A DNA stretch of 64,000 nucleotides, from assembly GCA_947455205.1 (NCBI GenBank), contig CANGNF010000017.1, positions 25,181 through 89,180 on the forward strand. The letters are read 5' to 3'. Under the pieces are notes generated by a model. The model did no database searches and was not told where the DNA came from. It saw only the letters and a list, made by a program, of their open reading frames with translations. Source of the stretch: Acetobacteraceae bacterium (GTDB lineage: Bacteria; Pseudomonadota; Alphaproteobacteria; Acetobacterales; Acetobacteraceae). The first letter of the stretch is position 1, and each line of letters opens with the position of its first letter. The position numbers and the translations under genes were made by a program. Positions 40,828-50,775 of the stretch are shown one piece after another.

Positions 40828-41685
40828 ATGGCCATCGACTACCAAAGACTGCTGAACTACCGCATCCCGGAGGTGCGGCAGAGCCTGCGCTGGCAGGATA
40901 CCGCGCTGTACAATTTCTCCATCGGCCTGGGCCAGGACCCGATGGATGAGCGCCAGCTGGACTTCCTGTACGAGCCGCGGCTGAAGGCCATGCCCAGCAT
41001 GCCCGTGGTGCTGGCCTCGCCCGGCTTCTGGAGTCGCAACGAGGATACCGGCATCGACTGGGTCAAGATCGTCCATGGCGAACAGGGCCTGGTGCTGCAC
41101 AGGCCGCTGCCGGTCGAGGGCGAGCTGATCGGCCGCAGCCGCGTGACCGGCCTGGTGGACCGCGGCCCCGGCAAGGGCGCGCTGATGTACAGCGAGCGCG
41201 AGGTGCTGGACGCCGCGACCGGCGAGAAGCTGGCGACGCTGACCTCCACCAGCTTCCTGCGCGGCGATGGCGGCTTCGGCGGCCCGGCCGGCCCGGTGAA
41301 GGCCCCGCACCCGGAGCCGGAGCGCGCGCCGGACGTGACGCTGGACATGCCGACCCGGCCGGAACAGGCGCTGGTCTACCGTCTGAACAGCGACCTGAAC
41401 CCGTTGCACATCGACCCCAAGGTAGCCGCCGCCGCCGGCTTCCCGCAGCCGATCCTGCATGGGCTGTGCACCTTCGGCACCGTCTGCCACGCGCTGCTGC
41501 GGACGCTGTGCGACTACGACCCCGCGCGCTTCGGCCGCATGGACCTGCGGTTTTCCTCGCCCGTCTTCCCTGGGGAGACGATCCGCGCCGAGTTCTGGCA
41601 CGAGCCCGGCGGCGCCAGCTTCCGCGCCCGGGTGGTGGAGCGGGACAAGGTCGTTGTCAGCAACGGGCTTTTCCGCTTCGCCTGA
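40828..41685 (+). CDS. MaoC-family hydratase (enoyl-CoA hydratase 2 type)
   Basis: 285 residues, a double hot-dog protein. The hydratase-2 motif is near the C-terminal third: YRLNSDLNPLHIDPKVAAAA, with the catalytic Asp/His pair, then GFPQPILHGLCTFG. The N-terminal half is the non-catalytic hot dog that lengthens the substrate tunnel, as in MFE-2/hydratase-2 enzymes. It hydrates trans-2-enoyl-CoA to (R)-3-hydroxyacyl-CoA. In this neighbourhood it could supply the beta-hydroxyacyl-CoA cleaved by the thiolase-like/DUF35 pair (inference). Confidence 0.9.
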   Translation: MAIDYQRLLNYRIPEVRQSLRWQDTALYNFSIGLGQDPMDERQLDFLYEPRLKAMPSMPVVLASPGFWSRNEDTGIDWVKIVHGEQGLVLHRPLPVEGELIGRSRVTGLVDRGPGKGALMYSEREVLDAATGEKLATLTSTSFLRGDGGFGGPAGPVKAPHPEPERAPDVTLDMPTRPEQALVYRLNSDLNPLHIDPKVAAAAGFPQPILHGLCTFGTVCHALLRTLCDYDPARFGRMDLRFSSPVFPGETIRAEFWHEPGGASFRARVVERDKVVVSNGLFRFA

Positions 41686-41754
41686 AGCCGGCATTGCGAG
41701 TGGTCATTGCTTCGCATAAGCCACGGCCATGTCCTTGCTGCATCGCCTTTCTGC

Positions 41755-42963
41755 ATGATGTCCCTTGCGCACCGCCTGTGGCGCCTGCTGCCACCGGCGC
41801 AGCGGCGGGAAGCGCTGTATTCGGCCATGGCGGCGGTGGCGCCGCGCCCGATGCAGCCGGTACCCTCAGCCGCAGGGCCCATCACCGTCGCCGGCTATTT
41901 TCGCGCCCCGAGCGGCCTGGGTGAGGGTGCCCGTCGCCTGGCGGACATGCTGGAGGTAGCCGGTGCCGATGTGCACCGCGCCGACCTGACCGCGGCGCTG
42001 CGCCAGGGCCCTGCCGGCCCCCGGCCGGAGGCACCGGAAGGGCCGGGCACGCTGATCGTCCATGTGAACGGCCCGATGCTGCCCTGGGGCATGGCTGCGT
42101 TGGGCCGCAGGGTGGTCGCGGGCAAGCAGGTAATCGGCTTCTGGAACTGGGAACTGCCGCGCATGCCCGCGGATTGGGGCCGCGGCTTCCGCTTCGTTCA
42201 TCGTATTTGGGGTTCTTCCGAATTCGTCGCTGAGGCGGCCCGCAGCCGGCTCTTGGCGCGGGGGCCGGTGGAAGTGGTGCACTACCCCGTGCCGGAGCCC
42301 GAGCCGGCGCCGCTGGGCCGCCGCCATTTCGGCCTGGCCGAGGATGCCTTCGTCGCGCTGTCGGTGTTCGATGCCTCCTCCTCGGTCGAGCGCAAGAACC
42401 CGATCGCCGCCATCCTCGCGCATCGCGCCGCCTTCGGCGACCGCGCCGACCGCGTGCTGGTGCTGAAGACCTACAAGACGGAACAGGGCGGCCGGGCCTG
42501 GCAGGAGGTGCTGGCCGCCGTCGCCGATGCGCCGAACATCCGCATCATCGACCGGGAAATGCCGCGTGCTGAGGTCTGGGCACTGATCCGCGCCGCAGAT
42601 GTGCTGGTCTCCCTGCATCGGGCCGAAGGCGTCGGCCTGGCGCTGGCGGAGGCGATGCGCCTGGGTATTGCGGTGATGGCCACCGGCTGGTCGGGCAACA
42701 TGGATTTCATGGACGCCGACAGCGCGGTGCTGGTCGGCCATGGCTTCGTGCCGGCGCGGGACGAGCGCGGCACCTATTCCCTGCCCGGCGTCACCTGGGC
42801 CGACCCGGATATCGGCGATGCGGCGCAGGGCCTGCAGCGGCTGGCCGAGCAGCCGGAGCGGCGCCGGGCCATGGCGGCGCGCGGCCAGGCGCGGGTGGCC
42901 GCGCTGACGCCCATTGCCTGCGGCCGCCACGCCCTGGCGCTGCTGGCGCCGGCGCGGGGCTGA
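41755..42963 (+). CDS. glycosyltransferase, GT4 family
   Basis: 402 residues. The N-terminal Rossmann half begins after a short basic leader (VAGYFRAPSGLGEGARRLAD) and contains GFWNWELPRMP and WGSSEFVAEAA. The C-terminal half has FDASSSVERKNP and the GT-B E-x7-E signature SLHRAEGVGLALAEAMRLG, followed by WSGNMDFM. Such enzymes extend O-antigen/capsule chains from nucleotide sugars. Start could be either of two adjacent ATGs (41755, 41758). It opens the second polysaccharide region and is followed by gmd with its own promoter. Confidence 0.85.
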   Translation: MMSLAHRLWRLLPPAQRREALYSAMAAVAPRPMQPVPSAAGPITVAGYFRAPSGLGEGARRLADMLEVAGADVHRADLTAALRQGPAGPRPEAPEGPGTLIVHVNGPMLPWGMAALGRRVVAGKQVIGFWNWELPRMPADWGRGFRFVHRIWGSSEFVAEAARSRLLARGPVEVVHYPVPEPEPAPLGRRHFGLAEDAFVALSVFDASSSVERKNPIAAILAHRAAFGDRADRVLVLKTYKTEQGGRAWQEVLAAVADAPNIRIIDREMPRAEVWALIRAADVLVSLHRAEGVGLALAEAMRLGIAVMATGWSGNMDFMDADSAVLVGHGFVPARDERGTYSLPGVTWADPDIGDAAQGLQRLAEQPERRRAMAARGQARVAALTPIACGRHALALLAPARG

Positions 42964-43079
42964 CGCAGCCCGACACTAAGGCCAAGTCCGCAAGGACGGA
43001 GGCATCGAACCAGTGAATTGATCCTGGCATGATGACCTAGGAGCATCATCCACCATCTGGATCATCGTCGAGCGCCTGA

Positions 43080-44147
<1,068 letters not shown>

Positions 44148-44150
44148 GCC

Positions 44151-45104
44151 TTGACGCTGCCGGACCGCATCCTGGTTACCGGGGCGTCCGGCTTCGTCGG
44201 CCGTCACCTGCTGGCGCTGCTGCGGGCCCGCTACCCCGCGGCAACCCTACTGGCCGCCAGCCGCGAAGGCGATATCGTCGGGGCGGACGAAACTGTGCCG
44301 CTGGACCTGCTGGACCCCCCCGGCATGGTGGCGCTGCTGCGCGAGGCGCGGCCCGGCGCTGTGGTCCACCTGGCGGCGCAGGCGGCGGTGGGGGACAGCT
44401 TCTCCGACCCAGGGCGGACCTGGCGGATCAACGTGGATGGCAGCCGCGCCCTGGCCCAGGCGCTGATGGACCATCTGCCGGACTGCCTGCTGGTGCTGGC
44501 TTCCTCGGCCGAGGTCTATGGCCTGAGTTTCCAGCGCGGCGAGCCGCTGGCGGAGGACGCGCCGATGGTGCCTGCCAACCCCTACGCTGCCTCCAAGGCC
44601 GCCGTGGACCTGGCGCTGGGCGAGATGGCGCTGCGCGGCTTGCGCCTGGTTCGGCTGCGGCCGTTCAATCAGGTCGGCCCTGGCCAGTCGCCGAGCTTCG
44701 TCGTGGCGGCGTTTGCCCGGCAAATTGCGCGGATCGAGGCCGGGTTGCAGCCGCCGTTGCTGCGGGTGGGTGCGCTGGACCGTTGGCGCGACTTCCTGGA
44801 CGTTCACGATGTCTGCGCTGCCTATATGGCCGTGCTGGAGCAGGCGGAGACGCTGCCGAACGGCGTGGCGATCAACATCGCTTCCGGCCAATCGCGCCGC
44901 GTGGGGGATGTGCTGCAGGCGCTGCTGGCGCGCTCCATGACGAAGATCGAGGTGGTGACCGACCAGGGGCGGCTGCGTCCGACGGATGTGGAACGCGTGG
45001 CCGGCGATGCGAGCCGCGCGGCTGCCTTGCTGGGCTGGCGCCCGGCTGCGGACTGGGACGCCACGCTGGACGGCGTGATGGCGGACTGGCGCGCGCGGCT
45101 TTAA
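44151..45104 (+). CDS. GDP-6-deoxy-D-mannose (GDP-D-rhamnose) reductase-like SDR
   Basis: 317 residues from a TTG start 3 nt after the gmd stop; no ATG is available at that position, so coupling is expected. Features: ILVTGASGFVGRHLLALL, VVHLAAQAAVGDSFSDP, SSAEVYG, YAASKAAVDL (Tyr-Lys), and RPFNQVGPGQSPSFVV, which is characteristic of Rmd/GDP-4-keto-6-deoxymannose reductases. Together with Gmd it would make GDP-D-rhamnose. Confidence 0.88.
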   Translation: MTLPDRILVTGASGFVGRHLLALLRARYPAATLLAASREGDIVGADETVPLDLLDPPGMVALLREARPGAVVHLAAQAAVGDSFSDPGRTWRINVDGSRALAQALMDHLPDCLLVLASSAEVYGLSFQRGEPLAEDAPMVPANPYAASKAAVDLALGEMALRGLRLVRLRPFNQVGPGQSPSFVVAAFARQIARIEAGLQPPLLRVGALDRWRDFLDVHDVCAAYMAVLEQAETLPNGVAINIASGQSRRVGDVLQALLARSMTKIEVVTDQGRLRPTDVERVAGDASRAAALLGWRPAADWDATLDGVMADWRARL

Positions 45105-45449
45105 GCCGGCCGTCGCCGGATACGGCGACCTAGCAAATCACCATCTTTGTCCTGGCCTGCCGGAGTTGCGCCGGCTGCCGCAGAACGGTGATGGCCACCA
45201 GTCACACCTCTGGCGGGCCGTCGCACCGGCACTCAGGCGCAACGTTGGCGCGTGGCCATTCGACGGCGGCCGGCGTGACCCATCCAACGAGCACGATGAT
45301 CGGGAGCACGCGCGGCGCAAATGGCGCCGTCTGCCAGCCGCACTTCCTGAAATCTTGAACCCCGCTGGCGCGCGCCTTTACCGCCCAACCGCGCCGCGCT
45401 GCGTTCCGTTAGAGCGCCGTTGCGCCAAACCGCTCGGGGACGGTCGAGG
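45105..45449. other. 345-nt intergenic region without a gene
   Basis: Between the GDP-sugar reductase and acyltransferase genes. It starts with a hairpin (45112-45129). Overlapping open frames here (for example 45166-45627) have no domain or ribosome site and run into the acyltransferase gene in another frame, so none is called. Confidence 0.5.
45112..45129 (+). terminator. hairpin after the gmd-reductase operon
   Basis: GTCGCCG-GATA-CGGCGAC, a perfect 7-bp stem with a 4-nt loop, 8 nt after the reductase stop. The sequence after it is comparatively AT-rich (TAGCAAATCACCATCTTT) but has no continuous T run; a plausible terminator. Confidence 0.5.
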
Positions 45450-46580
45450 ATGGAGGTGCGTGCCGGCAAAGTTACCTTTGCCAACAACTTGCGTGGCTTG
45501 GCCGCCTTGGTGGTGGTTGTCTCGCATTATTTCGGCGTGTTCTGGCTGCTACGGCCGGTCGTGGCCACCTTCATTCAGGCAGAGCCCGTGCCGGAGACGG
45601 TGCCGACCCCGGCGATCGTCACGCTGATCGAACTGGTGCCGCTGAACCTTGGTGCCTTCGGGGTTGCGTTGTTCTTCATCATCAGCGGGTTCGTCGTGCC
45701 CTTCTCGCTGGCGCGGCGCAATGCGCCGGTCTTCCTGCTGGCGCGTATCGTTAGGCTGCTGCCGCCCTACGTCGTCAGTTTCACGCTTAGCCTCGGGTTC
45801 TTGGCGCTGTCCTGCTGGTTTTACGGCGGGGCCTTCCCGTTCAGCGTCGCGGAAATCCTGGTGCACTACCTGCTGGGGCTGCGCGACATCATCGGCTCCA
45901 GGAATATCGACGGCGTCATCTGGACGCTGGAAATCGAGATCAAGTTCTACCTGCTCTGTGCGCTTATTGCTCCGTGGCTGCGACAGGCCGACCCGCGCGC
46001 CTTCCTGGCCCCGGCCCTGGTCGTGTTGGCCTGCGCCGGTATCCACTTGGCGCAGCGGGCCGGCGCGCCAGCTGGCAGCCTGAGCTATGCCGCAACTTTT
46101 TCCGGGCAGTTCCTGGTCTTCATGTTCATCGGCGTCGCGGCGCACTTCGTCTTTCGCGGCCGCTGGACGCGGCGGCAAGGCGTGGTGGTGGCACTGGCGT
46201 GCTTCCTGGCCTTCGCCGGTCTGTGGGCCATGGGCATCCACAGCGTCAATGTCGTCCAAGTGGGCAGCTACGGCGTGGCGGTGGCGCTGTTCGCCGCCGC
46301 CTATGCCTGGCCGTGGCTGTTGCCGGATAATCGCGTGTTTCGCTTCATGGCGGACATCTCCTATCCGCTTTACGCGGTGCATGCGGTGGCCGGCTACGTC
46401 CTGCTGCGGTTGCTGCTTCAGGTAGGCGTGGCGCCGCTGCCGGCCTTGTTGCTGACAACTGCGGCGGCGCTTGGGGTTTCCTGGCTGCTGCATCGCGTGG
46501 TGGAACAGCCGTCGCAGCGCTGGGCCCAGCGCATCGGCATGGGCCGCGCCGGGCATGGGCCCTCCGCGCCAGCGAGCTGA
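45450..46580 (+). CDS. acyltransferase 3 family membrane protein
   Basis: 376 residues with about ten membrane segments. The N-terminal NNLRGLAALVVVVSHYFGVF holds the conserved Arg and the catalytic-type His of the acyltransferase-3 family, and VALFFIISGFVVPFSLARR and DGVIWTLEIEIKFYL follow in the expected order. These proteins transfer acetyl or other acyl groups from the cytoplasm onto surface glycans (O-antigen O-acetylation is typical). The start may be ATG 45450 or GTG 45456, the latter 6 nt after GAGG. The gene looks slightly less GC-rich than its neighbours, as O-antigen decoration genes often do. Confidence 0.88.
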   Translation: MEVRAGKVTFANNLRGLAALVVVVSHYFGVFWLLRPVVATFIQAEPVPETVPTPAIVTLIELVPLNLGAFGVALFFIISGFVVPFSLARRNAPVFLLARIVRLLPPYVVSFTLSLGFLALSCWFYGGAFPFSVAEILVHYLLGLRDIIGSRNIDGVIWTLEIEIKFYLLCALIAPWLRQADPRAFLAPALVVLACAGIHLAQRAGAPAGSLSYAATFSGQFLVFMFIGVAAHFVFRGRWTRRQGVVVALACFLAFAGLWAMGIHSVNVVQVGSYGVAVALFAAAYAWPWLLPDNRVFRFMADISYPLYAVHAVAGYVLLRLLLQVGVAPLPALLLTTAAALGVSWLLHRVVEQPSQRWAQRIGMGRAGHGPSAPAS

Positions 46581-46706
46581 CACATGCGGTCAAGTTTCCT
46601 GGCCGCAGGTTTCAATATTGTCTTGCACCTCCGGCTTCCTTGGCCTCGCCGGCAGGAAACCACCGGTACGGTTCAAAGCCTCGAGCCGTTGGCACCCTGC
46701 CGAACG

Positions 46707-49607
46707 CTACCGCTCCTGGAGCAGCGCCAAAAGGGTCGCCGCGCTCTCGGCTTCAGGCGCGCCGAAGGGCAGTAGCCGCACGCCACGGCGTCGCGCCGCG
46801 GCAAGCGTCGCCGGCGGCAGCGCGGTGGGGTGCAGCATCACGAGAACGTCGCCGCTCCCTGCCTCCACGGTCGATCCCATGACCGGCAACGCCGGTATGC
46901 CCAGCAGGGCGCAGGCACCGGCGATGTCCTGCGCCAGTTGGTCTTCCGCAGCGGCCACCGGCAGCACCCGCTGCCACGGGGCGTGGTCCAGCAGGCATTG
47001 CCGCACCAGGCCGGCCAGCTGCGGCGAGAGCTTCGTCATGTCGCCGCAGGCCAGCAGTAGCTGCGGGGGACGTGGCGCGGGGAAGGTGGCGCTGATCGCC
47101 CGGGCGGTACCCGCCAGGTCGACGGCCTCGTCGCGTAGGTGCGGTGCCGCACCCCGGACCACGCGGCGCGCCAGGTTGTCGTCCGCCGCCTCATAGGCCG
47201 CTTCGATCGCGTCGCGGTACTGCGCGGCGATGGTGTCGGGGTCCAGCGCGGTGGCCACATGATGCCGCGCGGCGGCGGCCAGGGTGGCGCGGGCGGCCGG
47301 GTCGGCGTGCAGCCGCAGCAGGGTCGCCGTCAGCTCGGTTTCGGTGATGCCGGGCGACAGCTTCACCGCGACGGCATCGGGTAGTTCCGCCATGGAGCCA
47401 TAGGCATTGACCACAAGCGGCAATCCGGCAGCCATGCAGTCGGCAACAGCCTTCGAGGTTTCCCCGCGTGAATCGGCCCGCAACTGAACCGCCAGGTCTG
47501 CAGCCGCCAGCCACAGCTCGTACGTCGCGTCATCCACGCGACCGGTAGCGCGCGCTGCGGCAGCGTCGGCTTCGCCCGGGAAAAGCCCCAATACTTCATG
47601 CAGCGGCTCGCCGACGAAGACCAGGCGCGCTTCCGGCGCAGTTCCCGCCAACTTGGCGACGGTCGCCATGATCAACTCGGGCAACTTGGTACGGGCCACG
47701 ATGCCGAAGCTGCATACCAGGAAGGTGTCGGCGCTCACGCCCAGCGCTTGTCGTGCTGCCTGCCGCGTCGCCAACGGTGTCGCGCGGCGCAGCAGTGGGA
47801 TCAGCTGGCTGCGGCCAGCCAGGCCCGGGCCGTAATGCACGGCCAAAATGTCCTTGGCATGGGCCGAATGCTGCACCAGTCCCAGCGCCGCGCGCAGCAC
47901 GGGCAGCGCGCATGGAAATTGGCTCACCGCCGCTTCCAGCCCCTTGCGATTCGCCAGCGCCACGGCGGGCCAACCGTGCGAGTCGAGCAACGTCAGCAGG
48001 AAGCCGGCTGGTTCGCCGGACTGCCACGCCCGCCAGTGCAGCGCGCCGGACAGGAAGGCGTCATGCAGCGTCACCACGCCCGGCGCGGCCGGCAGCAGTT
48101 GTTCGATCTGTCCGACATGGAAGTGCGAATTGCCGATCTGATACAGCACCCGGTCGAAGCCCGGCGCTGCATCGAGGAACTCGGCCGGGGTCATCGCCGG
48201 CAGGGCGGAGCCGAGCGGCTGCTCCGTGGTCGCCCCGGTATCGCAGACCAGCGTGATGTCGTAGAGCCGGGCCAGCGCGGGCAGCAGTTCGGCTGAATAG
48301 CTGGCGATGCCGGTTTCCTGCGGCGGCAGCGGCGAGACGAAGGCCAGGCGTGGCAGGCGGCGCGGCGGGCCCGAGCGGCGGCGGGGCGGCAGGTCGGTAT
48401 GGACCTGTTCCAGCGCTTGCCAGGCGCGCCTGGCGCTCTCCTCCCAGGTGAAGGTGGCGGCCTGGCGCAGCCCGTGTGCGGCAAGGTCGGCGCTAAACAC
48501 GGGATCGGACAGCACCGCCAGCAACCGGGCCGCCATGTCCGCCGGGTCGGTCGCGTCGAACAGCGCATCCGCCCGCCCCAGCACCTCGGGCAGGCTGCTG
48601 TTGTTGCTGGCCAGCGTCGGCGCGCCGCAGGCCATCGCCTCGGCCGCTGGCAGGCCGAAGCCTTCATGCAGGGAAGGCAGCACCGAAACTGCACAGCAGG
48701 AATACAGCGCCGGCAGGTCCGCTTCCTCGACGAAGTGCACCAGCGCGATCTGAGCCAGGGGCACGGCGGCCGCCTGGGCCGAGCGGGTCAACACATCCGG
48801 CTCGGTCTTGCCCACGATCACCAGCTGGTGCGCCTGCCGCAGCGCTTCGGGTAGCAGGCCATAGGCACGGATCAGTCCGGCCTCGTTCTTGCGCAGGTCG
48901 CCGCCGCCGACGAACAGGATGAAGCCCGGCCGCAGGCCGTAGCGGGCATGCAGCGCGGCGGCGGCCTTGGCATCCAGGGGGCGCGGCGCGAATAATGGGC
49001 CGATGCCGGCGCGGATGTTGAAGGCCCGGTCGGCCCGGAAGCCGGCATGCTCGATCGCCTCGCCGCGGCTGGATTCGGAGATCGCCAGCAGGCCGTCGCA
49101 CAGCTGCATCTCGCGCAGCTGGCGGAAGTACCAGCGGCTGACCGGGCCGTCCTTCCAGGGGCCGTCCAGGTAGTCGGCGCGCCGGATAAGCGGGATCAGG
49201 TCGTAGCAGGTGGCCACGGTGGGCAGGCGTTCCAGGCTGTTCGGCCACCAGGTCACCACATCGTCGCTGGTGCCCTCGAACAGGCTGGACACGTGCAGCA
49301 GGTCGGGCCGCAGGCTGGCCAGGAATTCGGCGCGCAGCAGCGCCCCCGCCATGCGCCGTCCGGTCGCGGAGGCATCCACCTCCGCTGTATGGCCAGGGCT
49401 ATGCCAGAAGCGCAGCGCGCCTGGCGGCAGCAGCGGCTCCAGCGCCGCTACCAGGTCGTCACTCGGCAGGTTGGCGTTCAGCGCCACCACCACCTCGTGC
49501 GCCCCGGGCTGGCGCACCATGGCCAGGGCGAGTTCGCGGGAATAGCGGCCGATGCCGCGCAGCCGGCTGGCCCCTTGGGCCCCCTGCAGGTCGATGACGA
49601 GGCGCAT
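46707..49607 (-). CDS. tandem glycosyltransferase with two GT4 domains
   Basis: 966 residues. Domain 1 (~1-400) opens RLVIDLQGAQGASRLRGIGR YSREL-like and has the donor-site signature SLHEGFGLPAAEAMACG. Domain 2 (~420-815) opens RLAFVSPLPPQETGIASYSA and has ADSRGETSKAVADCMAAGLP. A C-terminal ~150-residue segment with no recognised domain follows. Two active sites in one chain suggest it adds two successive sugars, or one repeated disaccharide step, to a surface polysaccharide. GGAAG lies 6 nt before ATG 49607. It is last of three minus-strand genes with the acetyltransferase and a small conserved-looking protein. Confidence 0.88.
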   Translation of the reverse strand: MRLVIDLQGAQGASRLRGIGRYSRELALAMVRQPGAHEVVVALNANLPSDDLVAALEPLLPPGALRFWHSPGHTAEVDASATGRRMAGALLRAEFLASLRPDLLHVSSLFEGTSDDVVTWWPNSLERLPTVATCYDLIPLIRRADYLDGPWKDGPVSRWYFRQLREMQLCDGLLAISESSRGEAIEHAGFRADRAFNIRAGIGPLFAPRPLDAKAAAALHARYGLRPGFILFVGGGDLRKNEAGLIRAYGLLPEALRQAHQLVIVGKTEPDVLTRSAQAAAVPLAQIALVHFVEEADLPALYSCCAVSVLPSLHEGFGLPAAEAMACGAPTLASNNSSLPEVLGRADALFDATDPADMAARLLAVLSDPVFSADLAAHGLRQAATFTWEESARRAWQALEQVHTDLPPRRRSGPPRRLPRLAFVSPLPPQETGIASYSAELLPALARLYDITLVCDTGATTEQPLGSALPAMTPAEFLDAAPGFDRVLYQIGNSHFHVGQIEQLLPAAPGVVTLHDAFLSGALHWRAWQSGEPAGFLLTLLDSHGWPAVALANRKGLEAAVSQFPCALPVLRAALGLVQHSAHAKDILAVHYGPGLAGRSQLIPLLRRATPLATRQAARQALGVSADTFLVCSFGIVARTKLPELIMATVAKLAGTAPEARLVFVGEPLHEVLGLFPGEADAAAARATGRVDDATYELWLAAADLAVQLRADSRGETSKAVADCMAAGLPLVVNAYGSMAELPDAVAVKLSPGITETELTATLLRLHADPAARATLAAAARHHVATALDPDTIAAQYRDAIEAAYEAADDNLARRVVRGAAPHLRDEAVDLAGTARAISATFPAPRPPQLLLACGDMTKLSPQLAGLVRQCLLDHAPWQRVLPVAAAEDQLAQDIAGACALLGIPALPVMGSTVEAGSGDVLVMLHPTALPPATLAAARRRGVRLLPFGAPEAESAATLLALLQER

Positions 49608-49624
49608 GCGCTGCTTCCTGCCGG

Positions 49625-49948
49625 CTAGCGGTAAGGGCGTCCGGCCAGGCCGCGCAACTGCGCGAACACCAGCCGCTCGCTTGCCGACAGATCGGCGGGG
49701 GGCGCTTCGCGGCCGCCGACGGCTCCGATTCGCTGCAGGATATCAGCCGTTTCGGCGTAGTGGTGGAACCGCCGGCGCAGCCAATCATGGCCGCCCGGTA
49801 GCAGCAGGCGCACCAGCCGCGAGGCTTGGTGCGCCCCCGGCAGCTTCGCTGCCACCTGCACGCCCAGCAGCAGGGCCGGTCGCAGGCGCCGCTTTACCGG
49901 CTCCGGCGTCAGTCTGAGAATTTGCAGCAGCTTGGGCGAAGCCCGCAT
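49625..49948 (-). CDS. small basic protein of unknown function in the polysaccharide cluster
   Basis: 107 residues, Arg/Leu-rich and predicted mostly helical: LLQILRLTPEPVKRRLRPAL, ASRLVRLLLPGGHDWLRRRF, then ADLSASERLVFAQLRGLAG. No signal peptide or membrane span is convincing; a peripheral membrane role is possible from the amphipathic basic helices. GGAG 8 nt before ATG 49948 supports translation. It sits 17 nt before the tandem glycosyltransferase gene and 30 nt after the acetyltransferase gene, so it is probably part of that enzyme set. Confidence 0.68.
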   Translation of the reverse strand: MRASPKLLQILRLTPEPVKRRLRPALLLGVQVAAKLPGAHQASRLVRLLLPGGHDWLRRRFHHYAETADILQRIGAVGGREAPPADLSASERLVFAQLRGLAGRPYR

Positions 49949-49978
49949 CCATCGATCTCCGGTGGCCAGGGCCGAGGT

Positions 49979-50665
49979 TCAGTGCCCGGTGGGCTTGACG
50001 AGGGCGCGCGCGGGGTTGCCGACAACGGTGACACCGGGAGGAACGTCACGGGTGACCACCGCGCCCATTCCCACAACGGCGTTGGCGCCGATGCGCAGCG
50101 GCCGCTCCCGCGTCCCATCGCGCAGGATCGCCCCCGCGCCGATGAAGGCGTGGTCACCCACATGCACATTACCGTTGCACCTGACGCCAGGCGCAAATGT
50201 AACGAAGTCGCCGATCACACAATCGTGCTCGACGTAGCTGAATATATTCAGGTGAAAGAAGCGGCCGATGACGGCGTTGCAGGTCACCATCGTATTGGCG
50301 CACAGTACCGCGCCTTCCGCGATGCTGTTGCCGTCGTAGACGATGGCGTTGGGGGCCTGCAGGTGCAGCGGCAGCAGGCCCTGCGCCAAGCAGCGCTCGG
50401 CGATGCGGGCCCGCAGGCCGGAGGCGGCAATCGCTACGTTGAAGTATCTGGCGGCAGGGGCGGCCAGGAAAGCCGCCTCCTCCATAACCCTATATCCATT
50501 CAGCCTGGCCACTTCGGGCGCACGATCGACGAAGACCGGCTCGCAATCGGCGCCCAGCGATGGCCGCACCAGGGGCATCACTGGGCGGGCGAAGCCGCCG
50601 GTGCCGAACAGGCCGACGAGAATGTTTCCAGCCTCAGGCAAACTTCTGCCTCCAAACCCGGCCAC
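49979..50665 (-). CDS. sugar N- or O-acetyltransferase, PerB/PglD/NeuD type
   Basis: 228 residues. An N-terminal Rossmann-like half (LVGLFGTGGFARPVMPLVRP) is followed by a left-handed beta-helix of hexapeptide repeats (NSIAEGAVLCANTMVTCNAV, GRFFHLNIFSYVEHDCVIGD, GANAVVGMGAVVTRDVPPGV) with the catalytic-type His in VEHDC. This is the layout of acetyl-CoA-dependent acetyltransferases that N-acetylate 4-amino-6-deoxy nucleotide sugars. With the perosamine-synthase-like aminotransferase at 53765 it could make GDP-N-acetylperosamine (inference). First gene of the minus-strand trio. Confidence 0.88.
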   Translation of the reverse strand: MAGFGGRSLPEAGNILVGLFGTGGFARPVMPLVRPSLGADCEPVFVDRAPEVARLNGYRVMEEAAFLAAPAARYFNVAIAASGLRARIAERCLAQGLLPLHLQAPNAIVYDGNSIAEGAVLCANTMVTCNAVIGRFFHLNIFSYVEHDCVIGDFVTFAPGVRCNGNVHVGDHAFIGAGAILRDGTRERPLRIGANAVVGMGAVVTRDVPPGVTVVGNPARALVKPTGH

Positions 50666-50775
50666 TGTGAAAACCTGTAGTTCGAACCGGCGGGGATCGT
50701 ACTTTCGTCCACAGTTTACAGCCGTGTGCCGTCGGCGGCATAGAGGTCAAAATTATCGGATCGTCAACGCGAAGC

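Noticed and set aside
45166..45627. 153-codon open frame between the GDP-sugar reductase and the acyltransferase.
   Set aside because: Runs into the acyltransferase gene in a different frame; composition is that of a shadow and no ribosome site is present.
47464..47480. GCGTGAATCGGC-like match to the right arm of the dispersed repeat.
   Set aside because: It is inside the tandem glycosyltransferase coding sequence, lacks the left arm and the inner hairpin, and is explained by codons.
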